NCBI RefSeq assembly: GCF_036250065.1 | Contig: NZ_CP109199.1 | Span: 7,066,001 to 7,130,000, forward strand | Source: Micromonospora sp. NBC_01699 | Lineage (GTDB): Bacteria; Actinomycetota; Actinomycetes; Mycobacteriales; Micromonosporaceae | Length of the DNA: 64,000 nt | Direction: 5' to 3' | Shown here: in pieces, positions 15,667-23,393 of the stretch | How positions within the stretch are numbered: position 1 is the stretch's first letter | How the letters are laid out: each line of letters begins with the position of its first letter | The notes under the pieces: generated by a model | Told to the model about the DNA's origin: nothing | Database searches by the model: none | What the model saw: the letters and a program-made list of their open reading frames with translations, nothing else | Program-made: the position numbers and the translations under genes

Positions 15667-16900
15667 GAGATTGGGCGGGTAGGGCGTCCAGGGGGACAGG
15701 GGGGATGGTGGGGATGGTTTGGGGTGGGGAGAGGTGGCGGCCGGACCAGAGGAAGTGGGCCACGGCGAGCATCGCCGCCGCCATCAGGGCGAAGAGCAGT
15801 CGGTAGTCGACCACGCCGACGAGCACCGCGCCGAGGCCGATGGAGAGCGACTGCGGGCCGCTGATCAGCGCCTCGGACGCCGCCGCGACCCGACCCACCA
15901 ACAACACCGGGGTACGCCGCTGGGTGAGCGTGTTGAGCGAGACGATCACGAGCGGCAGGGCGAAGCCGGCCATCACCATCGCCACGAAGCCGAGCGGCAG
16001 ATTCGGCTGGACCAGCGCGAGCACCGCCGGCGCGAAGATCGCCACCCCGGTGGCCAGCGTACCGACCTCGCCCAACCGCCCGACGATCGTCGCCGACGAC
16101 AGGCCGCCGAGCAGGCCACCGATCCCCTGCACGGTCAGCAGTACGCCGACGAAGGCCGGCGGATGGCCCAGCCCCCGGTCGACGTACGCGAAGATCAACG
16201 ACTCGCTGAAGCCCAGCACCAGCATGGTCAGGGCGGTGCCGAGCACTCCCCGCCGCAGCGCCGGCTCGCCGAACATGTGCCGTACGCCCGCGCCGATCTC
16301 GGCCAGCCAGCCCGGCTGCGCCGGGGGCGGAGCGCTTTCGCGTACCCGCATCCGGCTGACCGCGGCGGCCGCGGTGAGGAACCCCAGCCCGCCGAGCGTG
16401 GCCAGGGCCCAGCCGCCGACGCCCGCGTACAGGGCCGCCCCGGCCAGCGGGCCGACCAGCCGTAGTCCCTGTTTGACCGTTTGCAGCGCCCCGTTCGCCT
16501 CGGCCAGCAGGTCCCCCGGGACGATCTCCTTGATCAGTCCGATCAGGGTCGCGCTGAGCGCGACGTAGGAGAGCCCGTAGAGGGCGCTCACCGCGTAGAT
16601 GATCCACACGTCGCCCCGGTCGTGCACCGCGTACAGGGGCGTGAGCAGCGCCGCGGTGCACAGGTTGACGGCGACGAAGAACTCGCGCCGCCGGAACCGG
16701 TCCACCATCCAACCGACCAGCGGCGCGAGTGCCATCGGCGCGACGATCGCGAAGATGGTCGCCCCGGCCATCCCGTCGGACCCGGTCAGATCCTTGACCC
16801 AGATGGCGAGCGCCAGGAGCAGAATCGACTCGGCGACCATGCTGGCGACGAGCCCTCCGAAGAGGAGCCGGAAGTCGGGGCGGCGGAGGATGGCACGCAT
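15662..16900 (-). CDS. MFS transporter, 412 aa
   Basis: This major facilitator superfamily protein has about 12 hydrophobic segments and the loop 2-3 signature in degenerate form (GWMVDRFRRREFFVAVN, about residue 63). It resembles the enterobactin-exporter/macrolide-efflux (MFS_3-like) group. A cytoplasmic loop at mid-protein (RMRVRESAPPPAQPG) separates the two halves. The likely role is drug or metabolite export; the substrate is not predictable. The gene is 32 nt downstream of an ArsR-like regulator on the same strand, so regulator and pump form an operon. The C-terminal tail (PPQTIPTIPPVPLDALPAQ) is proline-rich and encoded by the tract flanking the palindrome at 15606-15666. Confidence 0.88.
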   Translation of the reverse strand: MRAILRRPDFRLLFGGLVASMVAESILLLALAIWVKDLTGSDGMAGATIFAIVAPMALAPLVGWMVDRFRRREFFVAVNLCTAALLTPLYAVHDRGDVWIIYAVSALYGLSYVALSATLIGLIKEIVPGDLLAEANGALQTVKQGLRLVGPLAGAALYAGVGGWALATLGGLGFLTAAAAVSRMRVRESAPPPAQPGWLAEIGAGVRHMFGEPALRRGVLGTALTMLVLGFSESLIFAYVDRGLGHPPAFVGVLLTVQGIGGLLGGLSSATIVGRLGEVGTLATGVAIFAPAVLALVQPNLPLGFVAMVMAGFALPLVIVSLNTLTQRRTPVLLVGRVAAASEALISGPQSLSIGLGAVLVGVVDYRLLFALMAAAMLAVAHFLWSGRHLSPPQTIPTIPPVPLDALPAQSR

Positions 16901-16932
16901 GGCGAGGGGTCCCTTCGTGCGCGGAAGCGGCG

Positions 16933-17430
16933 CTAACCGTCGTCGGCGGCGTCCCGCTCGGGTGGCCGCGCCGGCACGCCCCAGGCGATGAACCGGACCG
17001 GTCGCGAACCGGGTGATCGGGCATCGGGGCCGGTGAGGCTCGGCAGTGCCGCGCCGACGCGCGGTTCCGGTCCGCGGACACCGTGGGCCGATGCCGGGTC
17101 GACCTCACCGGTACGGAACGCCTCCGGGTCGGCGTTGTCGGTATGGAACGCAGCCGGGGCGGCGGGTCCCCAGCGGTAGCGCTGGAGCACGATCCGCCAC
17201 GGCCGCTGCCGCCCGGTGCCGCCGCCGGCCTCTTCCACGAAGCCGTAGCTAGCCAGCTGACCCAGCTGCCAGGAGCAGTTCGCCGGGCTCTCGCCGACCT
17301 GTTCGGAGATCGCCGTCGCGGTGGCGGGGCCGGAGAACGCGACCGCGTCGAGAACGCGCAGTCGCAGCGGGTGGGCCATGGCACGCAGCGCCCGGGGATT
17401 CCCGATGTCCCGGACGGCCGGTTGCGGCAT
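16933..17430 (-). CDS. ArsR-like winged-helix regulator, 165 aa
   Basis: The N-terminal 70 residues form a winged helix-turn-helix (ALRAMAHPLRLRVLDAVAF then ATAISEQVGESPANCSWQLGQLASYGFVEE), typical of ArsR/HTH_20 regulators that act on an adjacent transporter. The C-terminal half is low-complexity and contains no recognisable ligand domain. A single cysteine (NCSW) is in the recognition helix region. The gene lies upstream of the MFS transporter in the same direction. Two inverted repeats built of CTTTC/GAAAG lie 13-38 nt upstream of the start, and are the obvious autoregulatory operator. No strong Shine-Dalgarno precedes the ATG. Confidence 0.85.
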   Translation of the reverse strand: MPQPAVRDIGNPRALRAMAHPLRLRVLDAVAFSGPATATAISEQVGESPANCSWQLGQLASYGFVEEAGGGTGRQRPWRIVLQRYRWGPAAPAAFHTDNADPEAFRTGEVDPASAHGVRGPEPRVGAALPSLTGPDARSPGSRPVRFIAWGVPARPPERDAADDG

Positions 17431-17442
17431 GGCCGGAAGCGT

Positions 17443-17468
17443 AGCTTTCGAAAGCTTTCTTTGGAAAG
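17443..17468 (-). promoter_or_regulatory. candidate operator of the ArsR-like regulator/MFS operon
   Basis: AGCTTTCGAAAGCT (17443-17456) is a perfect 14-bp palindrome. It is followed by CTTTC-N4-GAAAG (17455-17468). Both use the same CTTTC/GAAAG half-site and lie immediately upstream of the regulator gene in an AT-richer patch. Confidence 0.6.
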
Positions 17469-17630
17469 AGAGCCTTTGTTGGACACGCCGGGACCCGATT
17501 CCACGTCAGAGTGCGACGGCCGGCATACTGACCGTGGGGGGCAGTCTGAAATGGTCATCGCCCGGGGTCGCCGGGCTCGACACGAGGTCTGGCACCCGCC
17601 GGGCTCGAAACGATCGAGAGCGAGGACCAG

Positions 17631-18644
17631 TTGCCTCCAGCTCAGTCCAATTCGGCCGAATCCAAGTCGCCCACACCCAGCCCGCTGATGCGCCGCCGTC
17701 GGCTCGGCGCCGAACTGCGCCGCCTGCGTGAGTCCGCCCGGCTCACCGGCGACCAGGTCATCGAGCAGATCGGCTGGGCGTCGGCGTCGAAGCTGTCCCG
17801 GCTGGAGAACGGACGCAGCCGACCCGACCCGCAGGACGTCGACCTCCTGCTGGAGCTGTACGGGGTCACCGGACCCCTGCGCGAGGATCTCGCCGCCATC
17901 ACCCGGGAAGCCGGGGACGTACGGGGTTGGCTGCGCTCGTACCCGGTGATGACGCCACGGCAGCGCAGTTTCGCGGAATTCGAGGCCGGTTGCGCCGACA
18001 TCCGCGAGTACAGCCCGGTGGTCGTACCCGGTCTGTTGCAGACCAGGGAGTACGCCCGGACCCGGATCATCTCGTTCCGTCCCCTCGGCAATCACTCCAC
18101 CGACGCCGAAAAGTCGGATGTGGAGGATCCGGAGACCGAGGTCGAGGCCCGGATGGCCCGGCAACAGCGGCTCGTCCAGGAGACCCACCCGCCCCGCTAC
18201 TCGGCGGTGATCGAGGAGGCGTCGCTGAGCCGGCGGGCCGGCCCACCGGAGGTCGTACGCGGGCAGCTCAACCAGCTCTGCAAGCTCGCCGCGCTGCCGC
18301 ACGTGACGTTGCAGATCCTGCCGGGCCAGGCCAGGATCGCCAACTGGTACCTGCCGCACACCGGCTTCTCGCTCTACCGGTTCGCCGATCCGCAGGACCC
18401 GGAGACGTTGGCGATCGAGGGGCACTCGACCAACCAGGTGCTCACCGATCGCGACGAACTGGACCGTTACACGGTGGTCTTCGAGTGGCTCCAGTCGGCC
18501 GCGCTCACCGCCGAGGACACCCTGTCCTGGCTGGCCGAAGCGGCCGGGCGCGGGTCCGGCGAGCCGGGCCGGTCCACGCCGACCCGCCTCCCGACCACAC
18601 CACCGACCCAGCGTCGGCGCACCGAACGCCTGACCGAGCAGTGA
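17631..18644 (+). CDS. XRE-family regulator with DUF5753 domain, 337 aa
   Basis: An N-terminal helix-turn-helix of Cro/C1 type (LGAELRRLRESARLTGDQVIEQIGWASASKLSRLENG, about residues 25-62) is followed by the DUF5753 region (about 95-290), with the recognisable VVVPGLLQTREYAR and RQQRLVQETHPPRYSAVIEEASL segments. Such proteins are usually paired with small DUF397 proteins in actinomycetes and influence development or secondary metabolism. A DUF397 gene follows here at 18715. The start is TTG 17631 with GCGAGGACC upstream. The C-terminal tail is Thr/Pro/Arg-rich. Target genes are not evident. Confidence 0.9.
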   Translation: MPPAQSNSAESKSPTPSPLMRRRRLGAELRRLRESARLTGDQVIEQIGWASASKLSRLENGRSRPDPQDVDLLLELYGVTGPLREDLAAITREAGDVRGWLRSYPVMTPRQRSFAEFEAGCADIREYSPVVVPGLLQTREYARTRIISFRPLGNHSTDAEKSDVEDPETEVEARMARQQRLVQETHPPRYSAVIEEASLSRRAGPPEVVRGQLNQLCKLAALPHVTLQILPGQARIANWYLPHTGFSLYRFADPQDPETLAIEGHSTNQVLTDRDELDRYTVVFEWLQSAALTAEDTLSWLAEAAGRGSGEPGRSTPTRLPTTPPTQRRRTERLTEQ

Positions 18645-18714
18645 CCCGTCGGGGCCGGAGACCGTTGGAGGGACGGCCACCCGTCACGATGCGCCTGTCA
18701 GGTAGGAGCCGACC

Positions 18715-18960
18715 ATGAACACAGTCCGTTCGATCCCGGTGCCGGACCGGCTCGGCGAGCACCTGGCCGGCGTCGCCTGGCGGACCAGTTCGCGCAGTCA
18801 GACGTCCAACTGTGTGGAGGTCGCGCCGCTCGGCGACGAGCGGGCACCGGTGGCACTGCGCGACAGCAAGGACCGCGGCGGGCCGGTGCTGGTGTTCGCC
18901 CGTACCCGGTGGTTGGACTTCATCGCCGGGGCCAAGGACGGCGAGTTCGACCTGAACTGA
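18715..18960 (+). CDS. DUF397 protein, 81 aa
   Basis: The conserved signature is WRTSSRSQTSNCVEVAPL, VALRDSKDRGGPVLVF and WLDFIAGAKDGEFD. DUF397 proteins are small acidic partners of XRE/DUF5753 regulators, and the pair often behaves like a toxin-antitoxin-like or anti-repressor module; the biochemical function is not settled. The gene lies 70 nt after the XRE gene in the same direction, with AGGAG upstream of the ATG. It probably shares the upstream transcript. Confidence 0.92.
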   Translation: MNTVRSIPVPDRLGEHLAGVAWRTSSRSQTSNCVEVAPLGDERAPVALRDSKDRGGPVLVFARTRWLDFIAGAKDGEFDLN

Positions 18961-19209
18961 GCGTCCCCTCGCCGAGGGCTGTCCGCTCGCGTACCCGCGC
19001 GCCGGCGGCCCTCGGCGGGTCCGGCCGCGAACCGACGGCCATCGGCTCCCGTGGAACCTCTCGGAGCGCTCGGTCACCCTCCACCGCGACGACTCCGGCC
19101 CCTGCGCGTCCGTCGGGCGGTCCCGATCGGCCGCTGATCCACAGTGGCACCCGCACTGAGCAGGCATCACCCGAATGGATGACCCGCAAAACCAATCAGC
19201 GCGTATCAC

Positions 19210-19265
19210 TTGCCGGCGGCGCTCCCGTGCGTAACATGACGAGTGGAACTACGTGGAAGTTCCAC
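19210..19265 (+). promoter_or_regulatory. promoter with inverted repeat at the start site
   Basis: TTGCCG (19210-19215) and TAACAT (19232-19237) are 16 nt apart. The predicted start falls on the left arm of GTGGAACT-N7-AGTTCCAC (19243-19265), a perfect 8-bp inverted repeat well placed to be an operator for the gene at 19327. The region 18961-19209 before it shows nothing recognisable. Confidence 0.5.
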
Positions 19266-19326
19266 GGATCGACTCCACAGAGTAGTCGTACGATCCCCAT
19301 CCGTCACGGTTCATCCGGAGACGCCC

Positions 19327-19626
19327 ATGCGGTTTCTGATCGTTCGCACCGACATACGTACCGCGGCCGCCGACGACCTGGCCACGATCTGGGCCGGCGG
19401 TGGCCGGCTCCGCGACGAACAGACCTCGCCCGAGCACCGCCGTCAGATCGCCCGCGCGGACGACCTCGACGCCGCCCTGATCCTGGCCCGCGCCCTCTCC
19501 ACCGTCGGGGCCGTGCGCTCCGGGCGACAGCGGGTCAAGGTGGTGCCGCTGCGCGACGTCGAGTGCACGCCCCACACCGAGTGGCTGGAGCGGCCGGCGA
19601 TCGGCCGGCCACCCCGCCCCACCTGA
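19327..19626 (+). CDS. hypothetical protein, 99 aa
   Basis: This small soluble protein is of no recognised family. It starts MRFLIVRTDIRTAAADDLATIW, continues with a charged central helix (SPEHRRQIARADDLDAALILARALSTVG) and ends with KVVPLRDVECTPHTEWLERPA. The ATG at 19327 has GGAG about 7 nt upstream. An in-frame ATG-free extension to 19243 would cover the promoter repeat and is not preferred. It stands alone between the XRE/DUF397 pair and nudC, and converges on nudC across a 15-bp-arm palindrome. Confidence 0.65.
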   Translation: MRFLIVRTDIRTAAADDLATIWAGGGRLRDEQTSPEHRRQIARADDLDAALILARALSTVGAVRSGRQRVKVVPLRDVECTPHTEWLERPAIGRPPRPT

Positions 19627-19696
19627 TGGACGACCGTCGTACGCCGGCCCGGCTCCCCCGCCGCGCACCACGCCACAGCCGGCCACGACGGCTCAT

Positions 19697-19744
19697 GATC
19701 TTGGCCCGTGATCGCCGCGGCAACGACGGTCACGGGCCAAGATC
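19697..19744. repeat. 48-bp palindrome with 15-bp perfect arms
   Basis: GATCTTGGCCCGTGA (19697-19711) is mirrored exactly at 19730-19744 across an 18-nt loop. It lies between two convergent genes, 70 nt after one and 30 nt before the end of nudC. Like the other palindromes in this window it begins with GATC, and it probably acts as a bidirectional stop. Confidence 0.8.
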
Positions 19745-19774
19745 GCCCCAGATGAAACCGCTGCGGAACGAGCC

Positions 19775-20725
19775 TCAGTCGTCGTTCAGCCAGCGGTGGA
19801 TCAGATACAGCGCGATCGACGACGCCGGGGGCAGGCCCACCCGGAGGTCGGCGTCCGCGGGGACCGACGTACCGGCGATCACGTCGGTGATCTCCCGTCG
19901 GCTGAACCAGCGGGCCTGCGCGATCTCGGTCGGGTCCACCCGCACCGGCTGCGCCGGATCGGCCCGAGCCAGGAAACCCAGCATCAGCGAGCCGGGAAAC
20001 GGCCACGCCTGGCTGCCCGCGTACGCGAGGTGGTCCAGGCCGATGCCGACCTCCTCGGTCACCTCACGGTGCACCGCCGCCTCGGCCGACTCCCCCGGCT
20101 CGACATAACCCGCCAGGCAGGAGAACCGGCGGACCCCGTCCCGGGGACGCCAGGCGGCGTTGTTGCCGAGCAGGCACAGCCCCTCCGGACCGGGCTTGCC
20201 GTCGTGCACCAGCACGATCATCGCCGGATCCGTACGCGGCCAGACATGGGTGCCGCCGTCGTCGACCCGGGACCAGCCCGCCTCGATCACCGCCGTCGCC
20301 AGCCCGGTGGTCGACGAGTACGCGTGCCGCGCGTGCCAGTTGCCCAGGGCGACCGCCGTGGTGAACAGCCCCGCGTCGGAGTCGTCGAGCAGGTGCCCCA
20401 CGTCGCGCAGGGACACCGCGCGGGTCTCCGGCAGCACCGGCAGCGACGCGTCGACCGCGAAGACCGGGGTCCCGTCCGGCTCCACCCCGAGGAAGAGTCG
20501 ACCGGTCGCCTCCGCCGGCACGTCCGGCGCGGCCAACAGCACCAGCGCCGGCCGGCCGGCACCCGCGCCGACCAGCGCCCGACCACCACCGGCGATGTCC
20601 ACCACCAGCACCCGGGCCTGCTGCCACGCGGAAGCCAACCACTCCGGGTCGGCCCGCCGGTGCGCCGCCCGGTCCAGCGTGGTGCGGGCCAGCGGCGGCC
20701 CGTCGGCCATCTCCATCCAGGTCAC
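19775..20725 (-). CDS. nudC: NudC-type NAD(+) diphosphatase (Nudix), 316 aa
   Basis: The Nudix box is complete: G-YVEPG-E-SAEAAVH-REVTEEVGI (about residues 213-235). It is followed by the NudC signature SQAWPFPGSLMLGF, which deviates from the usual SQPWPFP by one residue. Family enzymes hydrolyse NADH/NAD(+) to NMN(H) and AMP and can remove NAD caps from RNA. The zinc ribbon normally found before the Nudix domain is missing: the corresponding stretch YSSTTGLATAVIEAG has no Cys-x2-Cys pair. The GTG start overlaps the stop of the upstream M16 gene (GTGA). nudC is the usual neighbour of the uvrD2/adnAB region in actinobacteria. Confidence 0.9.
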   Translation of the reverse strand: MTWMEMADGPPLARTTLDRAAHRRADPEWLASAWQQARVLVVDIAGGGRALVGAGAGRPALVLLAAPDVPAEATGRLFLGVEPDGTPVFAVDASLPVLPETRAVSLRDVGHLLDDSDAGLFTTAVALGNWHARHAYSSTTGLATAVIEAGWSRVDDGGTHVWPRTDPAMIVLVHDGKPGPEGLCLLGNNAAWRPRDGVRRFSCLAGYVEPGESAEAAVHREVTEEVGIGLDHLAYAGSQAWPFPGSLMLGFLARADPAQPVRVDPTEIAQARWFSRREITDVIAGTSVPADADLRVGLPPASSIALYLIHRWLNDD

Positions 20726-22077
20726 GACGGCAGGGCCGCCGGCTCGACCGGGATCAGCGCGGCGAGCGGCCCGGCGATCCGCGCCGCGTCACCGAGTACG
20801 ACGGTGACGGCCCCCGACGGAGCCAGGTACTTCGCCGCCGCGGCGGCAACCTCGTCCCGGGTGGCCCGCGCCAACCTCGCCGAGTGCTCCGCCAGGAAGT
20901 CCAGCCGCAGCCCGTACCCGGCGTAGACACTCGCCACCGCGGCCAGCCCGGCCTGCGTCGACACGCCCAGTTGGAGGGTGCCCAGGGCGTACTGGCGGGC
21001 CTGCTCCAGCTCGTCCTCCTTCGGTGGCAACGAGGCCAGCCGGCCCAACTCGTAGAGCGTCTCCAGCAGCGCCGGACCGGTCACCTCGGTCGCCACGTCC
21101 GCCGCCACGACCAGCGCCGAGCCGGCGACACCGTGCTCGATCACCGAGTGCGGCCCGTACGTGTAGCCCTTGTCCTCCCGGATGTTCTCCACCCAGCGCG
21201 AGGAGAAATACCCGCCGAAGATCAGGTTCGCCAGGTGCAACGCGGCATGGTCCGGATGGGTACGCGGCACCGCCGGCAGCGCCATCCGCAGCGACGACTG
21301 CACCGAGTCCGGCCGGTCGACCAGCACCAGCGGCCCCGACGTCAGCGCCGGCGCGGGCGGCAGTTCGAGTGCCCGCCCCGCACCCTTCCACCGGCCGAGG
21401 GTGGCCTCGGCGGCATCCAGCGCCCGCTCCGGGCGTACGTCACCGACGATCACCAGGACCGCGCCGTTGGGGTGCACCCGGTCGGCGTGCAGCGTACGGA
21501 GTTGGCCCGGCCGAACCGCCCGCACCTGCTCCGGCTCCGGGGTCTGCACCGCGTACGGGTGCTTGCCGTACATCCGGTGCAGCAGCGCCTCCCGGGCCAG
21601 GTGCGACGGCTGGCTCTTGGCGACCTGGATGTGATCGATCATCCGGTCCCGCTCGTTGGTCACCTCGCCGGACGGGTAGGCCGCGTCGGTGAGCACCTCG
21701 GCGAGCAGTTCCAGGATCCGGTCCAGGCCGGTGACCAGCCCGTTCCCGGAGATCATCAGCCGGTCCGGGTCAGCACCGGCGGCCAGCCCGCCGCCCACCT
21801 TCTGCAACTCGGCGGCAATGTCCAGGTTGGACATCGTGCCGGTGCCGGAGAGCAGGGTCTGCGAGAGCAGCACCGCTCGGGCCAGCGGCGCCCGGCCGAA
21901 CGGGACCCAGAGGCGCACCTCGACCAGCGGGACCGACGGCCGCCGTACGGCGATCACGGTCAGCCCGTTCGGCAGCGTCCGCTCCGCCTGGGTCGGCACC
22001 TTGAGCTTGCGGTTCGGGCCCAGCGCGGGCAGGGTGAGCTTCGCTTCGCTGCTGGCGGAGCTGACGGTGCCGTTCAC
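20722..22077 (-). CDS. M16-family peptidase-like protein, catalytically inactive type, 451 aa
   Basis: This protein has the M16 two-domain fold (NGLTVIAVRRPSVPLVEVRLWVPFGRAP at the start; YTYGPHSVIEHGVAGSALVVAADV in the second half). The zinc-binding HxxEH is replaced by ARAVLLSQTLLSGT, so it is the non-catalytic partner. Many bacterial M16B enzymes are heterodimers of one active and one inactive chain; the active chain is encoded immediately upstream. Start GTG 22077 overlaps the upstream stop by 4 nt (GTGA), and its own stop overlaps the nudC start. This gives a tightly coupled three-gene unit. Confidence 0.9.
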   Translation of the reverse strand: MNGTVSSASSEAKLTLPALGPNRKLKVPTQAERTLPNGLTVIAVRRPSVPLVEVRLWVPFGRAPLARAVLLSQTLLSGTGTMSNLDIAAELQKVGGGLAAGADPDRLMISGNGLVTGLDRILELLAEVLTDAAYPSGEVTNERDRMIDHIQVAKSQPSHLAREALLHRMYGKHPYAVQTPEPEQVRAVRPGQLRTLHADRVHPNGAVLVIVGDVRPERALDAAEATLGRWKGAGRALELPPAPALTSGPLVLVDRPDSVQSSLRMALPAVPRTHPDHAALHLANLIFGGYFSSRWVENIREDKGYTYGPHSVIEHGVAGSALVVAADVATEVTGPALLETLYELGRLASLPPKEDELEQARQYALGTLQLGVSTQAGLAAVASVYAGYGLRLDFLAEHSARLARATRDEVAAAAAKYLAPSGAVTVVLGDAARIAGPLAALIPVEPAALPS

Positions 22078-23384
22078 TTCGCTCCTCCGGGGACGACCTC
22101 GACGGCCGCTCGGCGCTCGGGACGCAGGGTGGCGGCGGCCGCGCGTACCTGTTCCTCGGTGACCTCGCCGATCAGCCGGGGCAGGTCGTTGATCAGGTCG
22201 GGCGCGCCGCGCTGCTGTTCGAGTACGGCCATCTGCAACGCCCGGCCGAGCACCGCGTCGGTGCCCCGCAGCAGGTGGGTGGCCATCCGAGCCTGGGTCC
22301 GGGCCAACTCGCCGTCGACCAGCCCGTCGACCGCGACCCGGGACGTCTCCTCGTCGATCGTGCGCAGCACCTTCTCCACGTCACCGCCGGGCGGCAGGTG
22401 CGCCTCCACCAGCAGCGCCGTGGGGTCCCGTACGCCGAACGGCTCACCCATGAAGCCGAGGTAGCCGCCGATGCTGGTCACCGTACGGTCGCGCAGCGCC
22501 AGCCGCTCGACCAGCCGGGAGGCGTCGCCGTCGGTCAGCACCTCGGCCAGCACCACGTACGGCAGGTAGCCGGCCAGGTCGGCGACCGGGTCCGGCACCC
22601 GCCAGGCCGCCGCGACCGCGGGCAGCGGCGCCAACCGATCGGCGTACGACTGCCGCCGCTCCGCCGTCAGGTCCGGCTCGGCGAAACTCGGCCGGGCCGG
22701 CGCCGGCCGGGCCGGTACGGAGTCGAAGTGCCGGCCCACCAGTTCCCTGGTCTGCGCCACGTCCAGGTCCCCGCCGATCGCGAGCACGGCGTTGCCGCAG
22801 GCGTAGTAGCGGTCGAAGAAGTCGGCCGCCTCCTCGACGGTGGCGCTCTCCAGGTCGTCGAACGAACCGTAGCCGTCGTGCGCGTTCGCGAACGTGTCGA
22901 ACATGATCGGTGGCAGCCGCAGCCAGGGGAAACCGCCGTACGGACGGTTGAGCACGTTGACCCGGATCTCCTCCTTGACCACGTCGACCTGGTTGCGCAG
23001 GTTCTCCTCGGTCAGCCGGGGACCGCGCATCCGGTCGGCCTCCAGGAAGAGGGCGCGTTCGAGGGCGTTGCTGGGCAGCGTCTCGAAGTAGTCGGTGTAG
23101 TCGAGGTGGGTGGAGCCGTTGAAAGTCCCGCCGGCACCCTGCACGTACCTGAAGTGGGCCAGCTTCTCCAGGTTCGCCGAGCCCTGGAACATCAGGTGCT
23201 CGAAGAGGTGGGCGAAGCCGGTCCGGCCCTCCGGTTCGGAACGGATGCCGACGTCGTAGACGACCGCCACACCGACCACCGGGGCGCTGCGGTCCTGCGT
23301 CAGCACCACCCGCAGACCGTTGTCGAGGGTGAACCGCTCCACCGGATACTTCGTTGCTGGAATCTTTGATCTCCGCGCCGCCAC
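22074..23384 (-). CDS. M16-family zinc peptidase, active subunit, 436 aa
   Basis: The inverted zinc motif HLFEHLMFQGSANL (HxxEH, about residues 63-67) is intact. The downstream glutamate region (RNQVDVVKEEIRVNVLNRPYGG) and NGSTHLDYTDYFETLP are typical of processing-peptidase-like M16B enzymes. No signal peptide is seen, so it is probably cytoplasmic. It pairs with the inactive homologue that overlaps its 3' end. The start is ATG 23384, nine nt after the SsuD-like gene stop, so the SsuD-like gene, both peptidases and nudC may be one transcript. Confidence 0.92.
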   Translation of the reverse strand: MAARRSKIPATKYPVERFTLDNGLRVVLTQDRSAPVVGVAVVYDVGIRSEPEGRTGFAHLFEHLMFQGSANLEKLAHFRYVQGAGGTFNGSTHLDYTDYFETLPSNALERALFLEADRMRGPRLTEENLRNQVDVVKEEIRVNVLNRPYGGFPWLRLPPIMFDTFANAHDGYGSFDDLESATVEEAADFFDRYYACGNAVLAIGGDLDVAQTRELVGRHFDSVPARPAPARPSFAEPDLTAERRQSYADRLAPLPAVAAAWRVPDPVADLAGYLPYVVLAEVLTDGDASRLVERLALRDRTVTSIGGYLGFMGEPFGVRDPTALLVEAHLPPGGDVEKVLRTIDEETSRVAVDGLVDGELARTQARMATHLLRGTDAVLGRALQMAVLEQQRGAPDLINDLPRLIGEVTEEQVRAAAATLRPERRAAVEVVPGGAK

Positions 23385-23393
23385 GCCCCGACC

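Noticed and set aside
17631-18960. XRE plus DUF397 as a classical toxin-antitoxin locus
   Set aside because: The small DUF397 protein has no toxin fold and the pair is a widespread actinomycete regulatory module; calling it toxin-antitoxin would overstate the evidence.
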